Both the position numbers and the translations under genes were made by a program. 64,000 nucleotides of DNA from Pelodera strongyloides (taxonomy: Eukaryota > Nematoda > Chromadorea > Rhabditida > Rhabditidae), in assembly GCA_036852015.1 (NCBI GenBank), contig JAANDG010000340.1, positions 62,001 to 126,000 of the forward strand, in the 5' to 3' direction. Below are positions 10,443 through 22,139 of the stretch, piece after piece. Every line of letters starts with the position of its first letter. Position 1 is the stretch's first letter. Below the pieces are notes generated by a model that saw only the letters and a list, made by a program, of their open reading frames with translations, was not told the origin of the DNA and searched no databases.

Positions 10443-12845
10443 TATTTTGGGCAACAATGATAGAAAAATGCAATGACACATTATTGGCCAACTGATAATG
10501 ACGACGCTGACTTTTTTTTTACTTTTGCAGGAAATAAAAATTTGTGTCAACATCGTTTTCTTTGTACCGCTTGTGGAATTACACTCTATATACTGTTGGT
10601 GGAAATTATATCCAAGTATCTATAGCATTTACTTTGATTTTTCGTTTTCATCGTCTCTCACGGCGTTGCGCTCTTTTTAATGAGGATAATAAATATTCAA
10701 TATTCAATGTGTATGGTATGACGTAAGTTCTTAGTAGTTGCATAGAAGAAAAAAACGATAAAAAAGCACTGTTTTGACAAATTTTTGCACTTTGGCAGGA
10801 ATATAGTTTTTTTTATTCATGCTTCACCGCAGCTAGTTTTTTTCATTTATCGTCTTCAGCACAAAAAACTCTATCGATTGTTGTATAATACCCGTAAACA
10901 ATTTTTATACGAACTTGGTTCATTCCCTGGTTAGTAACAAAGATAATAAATTGTTCCAACTGTAGCGGAACCAGGAAGTTTCTGCAAAGAAGTGGTCGTT
11001 ATTTCAAAAAGAGACATACGGTAACTGATCTACACTGTGGACATACGGTAGCTGATACAAACAATAAAACAAGAAGTAGCAATCAACAGACATAAAATAG
11101 ATAAGACAGCCCCCTTATTTAGCTCAATTTTGTTGGTAGCCTCTGTTTCCTGCCACCCGGGAGTGTTCAAACTAAAGTAGAACCAGGAAGTTTCTGCAAA
11201 GAAGAATTCGTTTTTTTCTGGCGCAAATGAGATGCCGGTCTCGTGACATTTTGGTGCCGTCACACTCGCCTACATGGGGCCTCATTATGGAATTTCGACC
11301 GTGAAAAGACTCTCCTCAGATGCAACGCTTTCTCTACGATGATCCTTGTCGCCTGGCCCCCTGTATAGGAACACCGCCCCTAAATCACTCCCACCATTTT
11401 TTTTTGTGTTTGCGTTCTCAGTTCTCAGCAAATATTGTTAAGATACGGTGTTACTCTTTCAGAAATGTTTGCTGTAGACCTCTCCTCACTGACACATTCC
11501 ATGGAAAAACATATTTGGTACAGAAGCCAGGTTGACCACCGGTAATATAGATAAGGAGGGTGGATCGTCAAATAAATTGAGCAATAATAATTTCAATGGT
11601 TATAACACTTTATTTCCAAAATATACACTTTTCTTCAAGGTATTTACTTACATCATTTCCTCGAAAATCAAATTCCAATGCCAAATAAATACAAAAGAAT
11701 GAATAAATGATCATGAAACAAGAGGATATATATGTTGTGACTATTCATTGCCGTGTGACTTGTAGATCTTATTGTTAGGCACCAACAACAACTGCGCTAC
11801 ATGCGATGGTACAGCGTAATAATGCCCGCTAAAGAGGTGTTTAGTAGAGGGGGGGGGTTACCCTAATTGTAAGTAGACATAGTGATCTCATAGAGTATGA
11901 TTTTTTTTGGGCGGCATGATTTTTTTGAGAATGACCTGTCAATTAAAAAAAAGACAGGCAATGAAAAGTTTCTAGCAAAAATGTTTGCTAAAGTTTCGCG
12001 GGAAGCAATTTTGGCTGATTGTGAGTGCCAAAATAAAATTGTGAGTATCATCTAAAGTACAAATGACCTCTAACATACTGTTCCATTGTTACCAAATAAC
12101 ACGATGATTAAACATAAAATTTTCAAAAAAAAAAACAGAACGTCGCAAACTGGAAGGAAGAAGCACAAATCTAAAAAGGAACAAAAGTTTTATGTCGTAA
12201 AGAAACATAAATGAATGTAAGTAACATAAATGAATATAAGTAGATGAGGTATGTGCCACAAATTGACCCACTGACGCGGTAAAAAGATCAGGTTGGATTT
12301 ACCTTTCGGTCTAGGGCACACGGAATAAAGTCCCCCCCCCCCCCCCTCTCTCAATTTTCGTGCCATATTTCGGACCTTTCGGAAGTAACCACAGTGTTAG
12401 TCGCATTTCACAACACACAGAACTCGCAACTTTTTTCACTAACAAGCTTGCCCACCTGCTACTTATGATTAGTTAGCCATTTTTTTACGTTTCTGTGCAT
12501 GGCGGCATCAGAAAATCAGTGGCAATAACGTAGGTCTGCAATTCATTTCAATCTTATCATGACGAGAAAATAAGTAACATTACAATTAAGGGTGTTCATT
12601 GCAAGAAACACAAACTAAATTTGAACAAGATTCACCACCGTGAAGATTTTCAGGTATGTTTTTCGTAATAGCATTTAGAAGGAAAGAAGGAAAGAAACTG
12701 CGGATTTCGAAGTTGCATAGCAAATTTGCATATGTACCCACAGTTTTATTTGTCGTTACTGTACTGTATTCTCTGACGCAAAACTCACTGTTTCACGGTG
12801 ATGCATCCGTTTGAAACTTAGTTTGTATACATTATATTAAGTACC
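10443..12845. other. Intergenic stretch, no supported gene
   Basis: AT-rich. A 28-bp motif (ACCAGGAAGTTTCTGCAAAG core) is repeated directly at about 10968 and 11178. A C run lies at 12332-12346. A - strand frame at 11030-11263 ends in a hydrophobic segment and a + strand stretch at 10531-10680 follows a TTTTGCAG, but neither has recognisable homology. Confidence 0.4.
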
Positions 12846-13113
12846 CTTAATGCACAGTGATCACAGATCCTGATAGGTTCACTTTGGTAGGCCTGACCAT
12901 TTCACATAAGATAATTATGTTCTTCGTAGCTGACGAGAATTTGTCGGGAGCGGCAAGCCAACTATCTACGCATACAAAAGACATAGGATAATACACGAGC
13001 AAAATATTGTGGAACTCTAAGGCAACAACCGGAGCAGAAACATATTCTTCCTGTGACAGGTCCATTTTCCTCATTGGCCCTTATCAGTGGATCATCGTTC
13101 GACTTCGTATGCT

Positions 13114-13500
13114 CTGTGGGTTCCATAATTTGGAGCCGCCTTTCTTGCACTAGATACGGTTCTTTCAATCGTGTTTTCTGAATTATTATGATGAACCAAA
13201 CCAATATATTTTGCGAATAAACTCTTACAGAGGTTGATATATGGGGTAGTTCATTGCGTTCGCTTTCTTATTTACATCAACGACTTTTTTGTTTGAAATG
13301 GCAGGTTCTGTGGGTTCCATAATTTGGAGCCGCCTTTCTTTCACTAGATACGGTTCTTTCAATCGTGTTTTCTGAATTATTATGATGAACCAAACCAATA
13401 TATTTTGCGAATAAACTCTTACAGAAGTGATATGTGGTGCAGTTCATTGTGGTCGCTTTCTTATTTACATCAACGACTTTTTTGTTTGAAATCGCAGGTT
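13114..13500. repeat. Tandem duplication, two 194-bp units
   Basis: CTGTGGGTTCCATAATTTGG begins at 13114 and again at 13308; the units are nearly identical over about 130 bp and similar over the rest. Unit two is coding (the tail of the HSP70-like terminal exon); the junction puts unit one in another frame, which produces the stop at 13277. Confidence 0.85.
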
Positions 13501-14554
13501 CCTCGCGGAATTCCTGTTGGCGTTCTCTCATATAGTCATACGGCTCTTGATCTGCACGAGCATCTTTCACTTTCGGCACCGCGTTTCCAGATTCTGCTAA
13601 GACATTGTCTCGGGCGTCCAAGGACTTGTGGATGCGCTCGACGGGTCCCGTAACGCTCATAGGTTTTTTGTGGCCTCCAGTAGTTGAATTGGGATCGGGA
13701 CAATAGGAAGGTGTACAATCATCCTGTTTTAGTTTCAATAAGTTCTGCTGCACTGATGCACCCTGTTCTCGTTGCTCTGCCATTCTGCTTCTTGTGTTTT
13801 GCACTTCATCGGAATCGGGCAACATATTTTCATGTTGAGTCGTTGTTCCACCTTGTTGCGTTACTGATTTAGCAGTTTTTTCCAGTTCACGCACCTGGGG
13901 AGCTGGTTTCGGACTCGATACGCTGCGCGTTTGTGTAGTGTGGGCGTTTGCCGTATTTTGCTTGTCGACAATGAGTTCATTTGGTATTTTTGTTGTCTCA
14001 CGTTCGTCCAATTCAACTTTCTCCATGCTTTGACAGAGTTCGGCTTGTTCGCTTTGATTGGAAGAAGAATCAAGTGGGTTAGTGGCTTGTGTGGGAAATG
14101 AAGAGGATTGTGGAGTGTACCGCATTCTCATTTTTGTCTCATGTTCGGTGTTATACTTTTCCTCCAATTTTGTGTGATTATGTTCAGGTTTTATCCTTTT
14201 CTCGTGTAATTTTCCCACCTCGTTCGGAATTTCCGCTTTTCGCCGACTTAAGCTCCTCGGTTGAGCATGACCTTCGAAACTCCGGTTTTCTTGCCGTGTG
14301 ATTTGCTTGGAGACGGTGACTTTGCGAAGATGATCCATAAGGAGCGTCATTTTTCCTTCAAATTTCTCCTTTGGTGCGTGAAAGCTGATGCTAGAGTCAA
14401 GGAATTTACTAGTATCTTGCAAACAATTTTTTGCATTTTCTGGAAGAGAATCGTATTTTCCCTGCAAGTCGTACACACACAATTCGAGAGCTTTCCGTGC
14501 CGAAAGGCGTTCACGTTCCGCGCGCTGCTCAGTAGCCATTCTGTCCACGTTCAA
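13277..14554 (-). CDS. Terminal exon of a second HSP70-like gene
   Basis: A 425-codon open frame follows a TTTTTTTCAG acceptor. Its start (MATEQRAERERLSARKALE) aligns with exon 9 of the + strand HSP70-like gene, in the same phase (0). The helical-lid-like first 60 residues are followed by about 360 residues of Gln/Glu/Thr/Ser/Asn-rich low-complexity sequence, probably disordered. The frame closes inside a 194-bp tandem duplication. No complete gene lies directly upstream; the nearest upstream - strand exon of this family is at 24291-24100, and exons 1-6 are at 58793-55838. These may be one gene with giant introns, or dispersed fragments. Confidence 0.7.
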   Translation of the reverse strand: MNVDRMATEQRAERERLSARKALELCVYDLQGKYDSLPENAKNCLQDTSKFLDSSISFHAPKEKFEGKMTLLMDHLRKVTVSKQITRQENRSFEGHAQPRSLSRRKAEIPNEVGKLHEKRIKPEHNHTKLEEKYNTEHETKMRMRYTPQSSSFPTQATNPLDSSSNQSEQAELCQSMEKVELDERETTKIPNELIVDKQNTANAHTTQTRSVSSPKPAPQVRELEKTAKSVTQQGGTTTQHENMLPDSDEVQNTRSRMAEQREQGASVQQNLLKLKQDDCTPSYCPDPNSTTGGHKKPMSVTGPVERIHKSLDARDNVLAESGNAVPKVKDARADQEPYDYMRERQQEFREEPAISNKKVVDVNKKATTMNCTTYHFCKSLFAKYIGLVHHNNSENTIERTVSSERKAAPNYGTHRTCHFKQKSR

Positions 14555-14871
14555 CTGAAAAAAACATATGGATGTGGCTAATCAATAACCCTATTTTGAA
14601 AAGTATAGGATAGAAAAACGAACACGCATAACAGGAGGTTACTACACCATATGCAAACTAAATATCAACCCATGAATCCTGGTTTTCGTATTTAGGTACC
14701 GTAGCCTCGCCTTGGGGCAAAAAGTACGCAAACAATGAAGAATTTCCCGAACGCCTGGCGCCGCACAAAAATATTCGAATGAGTAAATACAACTTGACCA
14801 ACGGATGGTACATTCTAACAATAAGGACGGAAAGCCACGCCGAAAAGTTTCATTGATTGTTTTTGCTATTT

Positions 14872-14917
<46 letters not shown>

Positions 14918-14962
14918 AATTTGTGAAAAAAAATATTGGCTCATTTTGGCGAGTCTGCCTCC
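14555..14962. other. Non-coding stretch with 39-base poly-T tract
   Basis: This is the intron side of the HSP70-like terminal exon (- strand acceptor at 14555-14565). An uninterrupted T run occupies 14874-14912. No gene seen. Confidence 0.7.
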
Positions 14963-15046
14963 TTAAAGGGTCAGGCCCACCAACTTGAACCTATATTTAT
15001 TAGTTGTTCGTAATTTGTATAAAGTTTGTATAAAGAGTGTTTATTA
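14963..15046. mobile_element. TTAA-type MITE, left arm only
   Basis: It begins TTAAAGGGTCAGGCCCACC and continues like the left arms at 9461 and 26670, but is cut by the Helitron-like element starting at 15047. No clear right arm follows. Confidence 0.6.
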
Positions 15047-16514
15047 TCTTATTATATAAAGTTGGGAGCTTTGTTTGTTTGTTTGTTTGAGTGTACGTTT
15101 GGATGATGTGCGTTACGCTCAGGTTGTAGGATTGGTTCAGTAGTTCACGTTCCCGTGCACTGAGCCATCTCACTTCCCGAGCGCCCCTCTCACAAACGTC
15201 CAAAAAAGGCTGCATATGTGGTATATGTGTTCGGGCGCGGTGGCGCGCAGCTCATATTAGGAAACAAAGAACACTCACAACTCAAAGAACTACCAAATCA
15301 CAATCCTTGACAACTTTTTATGAAATACTTTTTTGTAATCACTTCGTAGTCTAATTTTTCATTTACTCATTTTACAAAGATTTAGTCGACATATTTTGCA
15401 ACAAAGCATTGAGTAATTCTCTGCACATTTCCCTTATTTCCCATGAAACGAGCGTCCACTCTTGAGCGATGTTTCGGTCGAACGAAAGAACATTCTTCAG
15501 AATTTCTTAATTTCGCGTAGTTTTTGCTTCAGTATGGATAATACACGGTATCACCTGTAACGTTCGACGACATTCTTTAGTTTGATACAGTTAAGGAAAA
15601 GATCTGTGACAATTTTTTTAGGATTTCGGATTTTTTCTGCTTTATAGAGTCTAACGATTTGCAGACAGTTTAGGAGGAATACGTTCACCAGTTATATAAA
15701 GGGCACACTAAAACTATGTTCGATCCCATGTTTAACATTCGTATAGGTTTCAAAAAGTAAAATAGCGGTCACTTATTCCGCTGCTTTTAGGATTTGGCAA
15801 ATTTTTTTAGGTTATCCTTTGTTAGCGCCATAGCGCTAACATAGTTTGGGTTTAGACTTATAGAGTCCAGCAAGTTGCAGACAATTTAGGAGGAATATAG
15901 TCAGCAGAAACTAAGTTCTAACCCGTGTTCAATATTTGTATGGGTTTCAAAAAGAAATATGAGAGGCTGGATACTCTTTATATAGACATGTTTCTTCCTA
16001 ACTTATATAGCCCAGCGAAACATTGCGGCGTATCACCCACGCGATATTAAGCTGCTTTTAGTAGGCTTCGGCAATTTTTTCGGTCCTAGAGTAGAACAAG
16101 TTGCAGTCAATTTAGGAGGAATACAGTCAACAGAAACTAAGATCTATCCCCGTGTTTGATATCGGTGTAGGTTTCAAAAGGAAAAATAACAAAGATGAAA
16201 ACCATTTACTTTATGTAAATGTTTGCTTCTAACTTATACATCCCAGCGAAACATTGCGGCGTATCAGCCACGCGCTTATTCTGCTGCTTTTCGGGTTTGG
16301 AAATTTTTTGGTCGCTATATTAGTCCAACGATTTACAGGCAATTTAGGAGGAATATAGTCAACGTCCTAAAATGGGCGAACCAAAACTAAGTTCTATCCC
16401 CAGGAAACTATTCTTGCGAGAAATAGTTGCTTCTACTTATAGATATAGCCCAGTGAAACATAGCGACCATCAGCGAATATTGGAAAGACGCCTTAGGCGG
16501 CGGTAGCCGACTGG
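15047..16514 (+). mobile_element. Helitron-like non-autonomous element
   Basis: The 5' end TCTTATTATATAAAGTTGGG follows an A; the 3' end has a small hairpin CGCC-TTA-GGCG (16489-16499), then 11 bases, then CTGG followed by T. This is the Helitron pattern of insertion between A and T. The first 150 bp match the element at 23394. The inside holds four diverged repeats around TTTAGGAGGAATA at about 15669, 15885, 16111 and 16345. No Rep-helicase gene. Confidence 0.6.
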
Positions 16515-16560
16515 TAATACATAAAAATGGAGTTTGAACCGGCTTCAGCACTGCGATGCT

Positions 16561-16976
16561 TTAAAGGGTCAGGCCAATTTCAGGTAACACCTATTTTACA
16601 TAACCCTATCTGATTCTCCGTAGCAAATATGGTTGGATGAATTTTTTTCCAAACTTCAAGCGCATCGTTCACGCAATTACCAGCAATTTACCATGAATAG
16701 TCATACACAACAATCAATCGCAGTAGTCACGCCCCTACGCGCTGATTGGCCAGTATGCTATATTGGGCGTGGCAATTGTGTTATTGGCCAATCAGCGCGA
16801 AGGGGCGTGACAACTGCGATTGATTGTTGTGTATGACTGGCCATGGTAAATTGCTGAAAACTGCGTGAATATTGAGACTGAAACTTGGAAAAAAATTCAG
16901 CCTACTGTACTTGAAACGGACAATCCGATGGAGTCATCATATATAGGGGTTACCTAAAATGGGCCTGACCCTTTAA
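16561..16976. mobile_element. Complete TTAA-type foldback MITE
   Basis: It runs from TTAAAGGGTCAGGCC to GGGCCTGACCCTTTAA with nearly full-length inverted arms; the centre contains CGCCCCTACGCGCTGATTGG and its complement. It is the same family as the element hosting the RTE LINE (41753-45160). The right TTAA is shared with the next MITE, which hosts Gypsy-A. Confidence 0.8.
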
Positions 16977-17019
16977 AGGGAATATGTAGGCCCTTTTTGA
17001 AGTTAAGCTGTGTTAATAG

Positions 17020-17395
17020 TGTTGTGTATCACAGGTATTACTTCTGATACAAAAGAACTGAGCGACAAGATATTGGACGATCTTCGAATAACGGGTTTAT
17101 TAGCGACGAAGACGGGCGAGGCGATATAATGAGCTGATATAATGAGCGATGAGTGTTTAGGCCGTAGCCCTTATATACGGATTGCTACGTGCAGATCAAA
17201 CACCAATAATATAAACACTAATAACTTGCGGGTAGTTGCAATGAGATAATTTGCCAACGGCAAGACAGAGTGTGCTCCACTGATCACTAAGGACGAAAAG
17301 ATCAGTGAGCAGATGTGAGTGAGTAACACGTGAACAACATAAGTAACAAAGTAACAAACTACAAATAAATCTTAGGTATACCGTAATACCTAACA
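17020..17395 (-). repeat. Gypsy-A 3' LTR
   Basis: Direct repeat of 22140-22515, with TG...CA ends; 3' in element orientation. Confidence 0.93.
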
Positions 17396-17456
17396 CCTCC
17401 AACCTTAGTATTTAAGTTATGCTTAAAACCAGAACAAATAACAATAACACAATGCC

Positions 17457-20400
17457 TTAGTAATGCTTATTGGATGGTTTTATCTCCATCTTCTTCGTTT
17501 GTTTCCTTGCACGGGTGGATCGACGCAACGGCGGTGTAGTTGTCACAGCGACTGGCGGCGACGTAGATGCAGCATCCACGAAGACCTCCTCCTCGTCCGG
17601 AACTTCTTCTGGTACAGAGTGTTCAGCATCATCAACTGTGTCTGTGACAGTTGTCGGTGGAGTCATTGACTTCGGACTAGACTCCTTCAGGTTCGACTTC
17701 GGTCGTGGTGTGATATCGAATGCATCCAGCAAGATGTCATAGGCTCGACTTTGGTTGGCAACCGTCCTCAGCCTCATCTGATTAGCATGTCGACGGATAA
17801 GGTTCTGGCGTCCTTCAATCCTCGCATCGTACATCACACTACCGTTCTTCTTGACTACTGTAGCTTCGATCCAAGTAGGTTTACTCGGGAACTTGTAGTC
17901 AAGAATGTAGACTAAGTCTCCGGGATGGAAAACTGTAGCCTTCGAACCGTGTTTCCTGGTGAACTGCTTCTCCATACGTTCGTCCTTGACGAGCTTCCTC
18001 TCAGGCCTGGGTTTCAACAAATCCCACGATGTGCGCAGCGTTCGATTCAGAAATGCTTCAGCTGGCGACTTGCCTTCAGAAACGTTAGATGACGGCGTCA
18101 TCCGGTATGAGAGCAGGAACGTCTGAAGATTCTCTGCAGGGCTTCCCTCCCCCTTCAATTTCAGCAGCGCCCGCTTGAAAGTGTCAACGAACCTCTCCGC
18201 CTGTCCGTTTGATTGCGGGTGGAATGGCGGTGATCTGATATGTTTGATCCCATTCTTTGCACAGAACAACGCGAATTCAGCACTTGTGAATTGTGTTCCG
18301 TTGTCTGTTACCAGCGTCTCTGGCATGCCGAATTGTGAGAAAATCTTCTTCAGGTTGGATATCGTAGCAGACGTAGTGATTCGATCCATGGCAACGATTT
18401 CTGGCCACTTACTATATGCGTCAACGACAAGCAAATAGTATTTTCCTTCAAGTGGACCAGCAAAATCAGCGTGTACTCGTTCCATAGGTTCACTTGCCTT
18501 GCTCCACGATTCCAAATTCGTCTTTGTCGGTGCTTTCTGAGCACGATTGCAGTTTGCACAGGACTTCACCATGTTCTCAATGTCCTCGTCAATGAACGGC
18601 CAATAAACTAGCGATCTTGCGAGCGTCTTGGTACGAACAATTCCTTGGTGTCCTTGATGCAACTGACGCAGCATCCGTCCCTTGAGACTGGCAGGAATTA
18701 CAATCCTTTCACCAAACAAGAGAATTCCGTTTGATTCTGACAACGATGTTTGTCTGTTGAAGAACTGACTGATGTCCCTGGAACATTTCGTTGGCCAATT
18801 ACCGGTTCTGTGAGCTTTCAGGACCGCTTGCAGCGTCTTGTCCGTTTCAGTAGCCTCACTGAGAACGTTCGCGGTAACTGGTAGGGCGGCAATGGTACGG
18901 TAGTGTTCATGCTTGAACAACTCCGTTTCGACTCTTGCGATCACTTTGTCTTCCTCAGTTTCTTTCTGATCAGCGATCAACCTTGAAAGAACGTCGGCGC
19001 ATCCCATTTCAGCTGTAGGTTTGAATACGATCTTGAAATCAAAACCTTTGATGAACACAGCCCAACGTTGTAAACGGTTGGCGCTTGTCACCGGGATACC
19101 CTTTTTCGATCCGAAAATCGGCACGAGAGGTTTGTGATCGGTCACGAGAGTGAATTTGCGTCCCATCAGGTATTTGTAGAACTTCTTCATGGCCCAGAAG
19201 ATCCCGAGACCTTCTTTCTCGATCTGACCATAGTTCTTTTCCGCTGGAAGTAGAGTTCGTGTAGCATGCTCCACTGCTTTCTGCGTACCATCCTTCATTC
19301 GATGTAGCAGCACCGCGCCTAGACCATACTGAGATGCGTCCGTGACGAGGACCAACTCCTTCTTTGGATCGTAGTGGGTGAGCAGCATTGGCGAGGCAAC
19401 GATCTTCTTGACCTCGTCAAGGGCATTCTGACACTCTTTGTTCCAGTTCCATTTGACATCTTTCTTCAATAGTTCGTCGAATGGTGCACGCAATTTGTGC
19501 AATTCCTTTATGAACCTGCCATAGTAGTTGATCTTTCCGATGAAAGAGCGTAGCTGACTGACGTCTTTCGGTTCGGGCATCCTCAAGATTGGCTCTATCT
19601 TGGATGGATCAGACTTGCGACCTTCTGCCGAGATAATCATCCCAAGGTACCTTATCTCTCTTGCAGCAAAGGTGCACTTCTCGAAGTTGACGTGGAACCA
19701 TACTCCGAGATCCTTTTCATACAGGCATCTAGGTTCCGATTGTGTTCCTGTAGCGTTCTACCAGAAACTATCACATCATCAAGGTACGCGCAACAACATT
19801 CAAGACCGGCAATCATAGCGTCCATGATCTTTTGGAAGATTCCAGGAGCTGTCTTGTCTCCAAAACACAGTCTGTTGTAACGGTACAATCCTCGATGAGT
19901 ATTGATGACGAGCAAGTCCTTGGAGTCGTCCTCTAGCTCAACTTGTAGGTAGGCGTCCTTAAAGTCGAGCGTACTGAAGACGGTTCCACCGTTCAGTGTT
20001 GTCATTATATCTTCTGCTGTTGGAATCGGATGTGTGAAGTCTTCCAGTGCATCGTTCAGTCCCGTACTGAAATCGGCGCAGACTCTCACACTACCATTCG
20101 GTTTCTTTACACAGAGAATCGGAGCGGCCCACGGAGAATATGTGACGCGCTCAATGACTCCAAGTTGCTCTAGCCGGTCCAGCTCAGCTTCCACGTTTTC
20201 CTTGTAGTGAATCGGTACCATTCTCTTTGGGCGAAAAATGGCGTTTGCCCCTCTCTTGTGCTGGAGGCACGCTTTGGTCTTCTTGCACAGACGAAGCTCG
20301 GTGGAGAATACATCAGAAAACTGCGTCTTGAGCGTAGCAACGTACGTCGCAGCAGAATCCTTCGGTGATGATGTAGATATGGAAGGTTTTCCGGAGACCC

Positions 20401-20698
20401 GATTACATACAGCATCCAACACGGATCTGAATGACGGTAGACGTTCCAACCAGTCCAGGCCTAGGAGATTCATCCTAGCGGTGACGTGCACGACCTCGAC
20501 GATCTGCTCATCCTGGTAAGAAGCGTTGCACTCGAACGAACCAAACAATTCGAGCTGCTCTCCATTTGCTGCGGTCGCGACTATGCTTGGGGATTTCAAG
20601 TTTGGTCGACCCAGCATCTTCCATGTGGCCTCGGAGATCAACGTTAGATCCGAGCCGGTGTCCAGTGAAGTCGCACCTTCTTTCCATTCATCAGAATG
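17457..20698 (-). pseudogene. pol: Gypsy-A pol (protease, RT, RNase H, integrase), one frame break
   Basis: The pol frame opens at about 20698 in a different frame from gag. Protease has the active-site triplet in SLDTGSDLTLIS (about 20650). Reverse transcriptase carries the catalytic AYLDDVIVSG (about 19780) and the conserved FGDKTAPGIFQ block. A frame break lies near 19696-19702, best explained by one lost base, after which the frame continues as the RT thumb, RNase H (TDASQYGLGAVL), a zinc-binding HHCC region (HQGHQG to CANC) and an integrase core with DFAGP, TDNGTQF and the HPQSNGQAERF block. The C-terminus ends basic (RRSTRARKQTKKM). Polyprotein cleavage and integration are family knowledge; with the break this copy probably makes no full Pol. 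Confidence 0.9.
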
Positions 20699-21720
20699 CT
20701 AACGAATCTGCGGCCGACAGATCGCGAAGACACTTCATGGACTTTTCTGTTACTTTTGTTGTTGTTTTGTTGTTGTCCTTCTGCTGACAAACAACGGCGT
20801 AATGCCCTCTTCTTCCACACTTGTTGCACGATACATCTTTCGCAGGGCAGGACCGGTGTCCACTGTCCCTTCCACAGTACCTGCACTTCACTTGTGTTGG
20901 CTTTTTTTCGTCTCTCTTGTGCTCTCGGTGTTGGGGTTTATTGACGCGATTAACAGCAACGGGGTTCACGGGTAGGTCAATGTCATCCTTGTGCTCGTGG
21001 TACTTGTCGACGGCCTCAGCGACATCGTCGAGTGTCATCTCTGGAGTACGATCCAGGGTTTTGATGAGCCATGCACGCATCTCCATATCCTCCGGATTGC
21101 GCAGGCTATTCAAGTAGTTGAGCACGCGGAACTGTGAATCAGATAGTTCGTTGAATGCAAAATCATCGCAGGCCTTGTTGACGACACCGATGTGAGTCTT
21201 GTAGTCAACGCCGTGCTGCTTGATGACGTGTAGGCATTCAATTCGTTTCCGGAACAACGATTTCTTCATGATGAAGAGAACTTTCATTTTCTCGAGAACC
21301 TCCTCCAGTCTCATATCCATTGGCTTCTTAGGCAGACAGCGCAATTTCAATAGCTTCTCCTGGTGAGGACCGAGACGAGACAACAGGAATCGAATTCTGT
21401 TGCTCTCCGGAACACAAGCGGCTTGAACTTCCAGAAGATCCTGATGATCTTCGTACCAGTCTGCAAAGCTGGCTCCTTCTTCGACATTGAATTCAAACAT
21501 TGGGATGTTCTTGTATAATACATCCAGCATTCCCCTTGCTTGCGCCGTCAAAGGTTCACTTTCTCGGATTCGTTCGAAAGTAACATTTGCTTGAGATTCT
21601 TCTTCCTTCCTCTCTTCCAGACGTTGCAATCTCGCAGCCGTAATCGACTGACTCTCTTTGAGTGCGTTCAGAGAAGTCAGGATGGCTTGGATCATTTCCT
21701 CAGTGGACTGGGCAGCCATG
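20691..21720 (-). CDS. gag: Gypsy-A gag polyprotein
   Basis: About 342 residues from the chosen ATG (MAAQSTEEMIQ); the frame is open to 21794 but without a better ATG. There is an N-terminal coiled-coil-like segment (LQRLEERKEEE), a capsid-like region, then two zinc knuckles: CRYCGRDSGHRSC (variant) and CNKCGRRGHYAVVC (CX2CX4HX4C). The stop context is TTC-TGA, and pol begins in the +1 frame across this stop. Gag forms the retrotransposon particle and binds RNA. Confidence 0.85.
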
Positions 21721-21970
21721 TTGACGAGCTCGGTCACGTCGGCGACGTATATGACCTTGCCAAGCGTCACGGGCTGACAGCGAGTGCCAGTCACAACCGT
21801 TTATTTCTCAGAGAAAATCTATCACGTTTGAACCAGTCAGAGTTGGAAATAACTCTGCCAGTAACAACCGTAGATTTCTCAACGAGAAACCACCCACGTT
21901 CGCACCAGTCAGAGTTGAAGATAACTCTGTCTAGTACAAACCGTGAGAACGGTTTAGTGCCCAAATCTGC

Positions 21971-22104
21971 AGCAGTCAGGCGGCGCCGAGACTCTGTTCA
22001 GAACGTATCAGTTCAAGGGAAGAAGGCGGCGCCGATCTATCCCCTCTAGAACTTCAACGTAGCACAAATCTGTACAAACAAGGCGGCTCCGATGCTTGTA
22101 ACAG
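21971..22104 (-). promoter_or_regulatory. Gypsy-A leader: three hairpins with GGCGCC-type loops
   Basis: In the 5' leader on the - strand, three hairpins have loops close to TCGGMGCCGCCT but different stems: 22070-22104 (CTGT/ACAG plus ACAA/TTGT), 22011-22051 (GTTC/GAAC and GGG/CCC) and 21971-21998 (CAGAGTC/GACT-CTG). Two loops hold the self-complementary GGCGCC. Further toward gag are two 72-bp direct repeats (about 21790-21935). Confidence 0.6.
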
Positions 22105-22139
22105 AGAATAAGAAGTAGAAGCGAACTCCTGAACGCCAG

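Noticed and set aside
14874..14912. 39-base poly-T as a retroposed poly(A) tail (- strand)
   Set aside because: No LINE, SINE or processed gene borders it and no target duplication was seen.
16633..16836. Small frame over the MITE centre
   Set aside because: It follows the palindromic MITE sequence; the two halves encode complementary artefacts.
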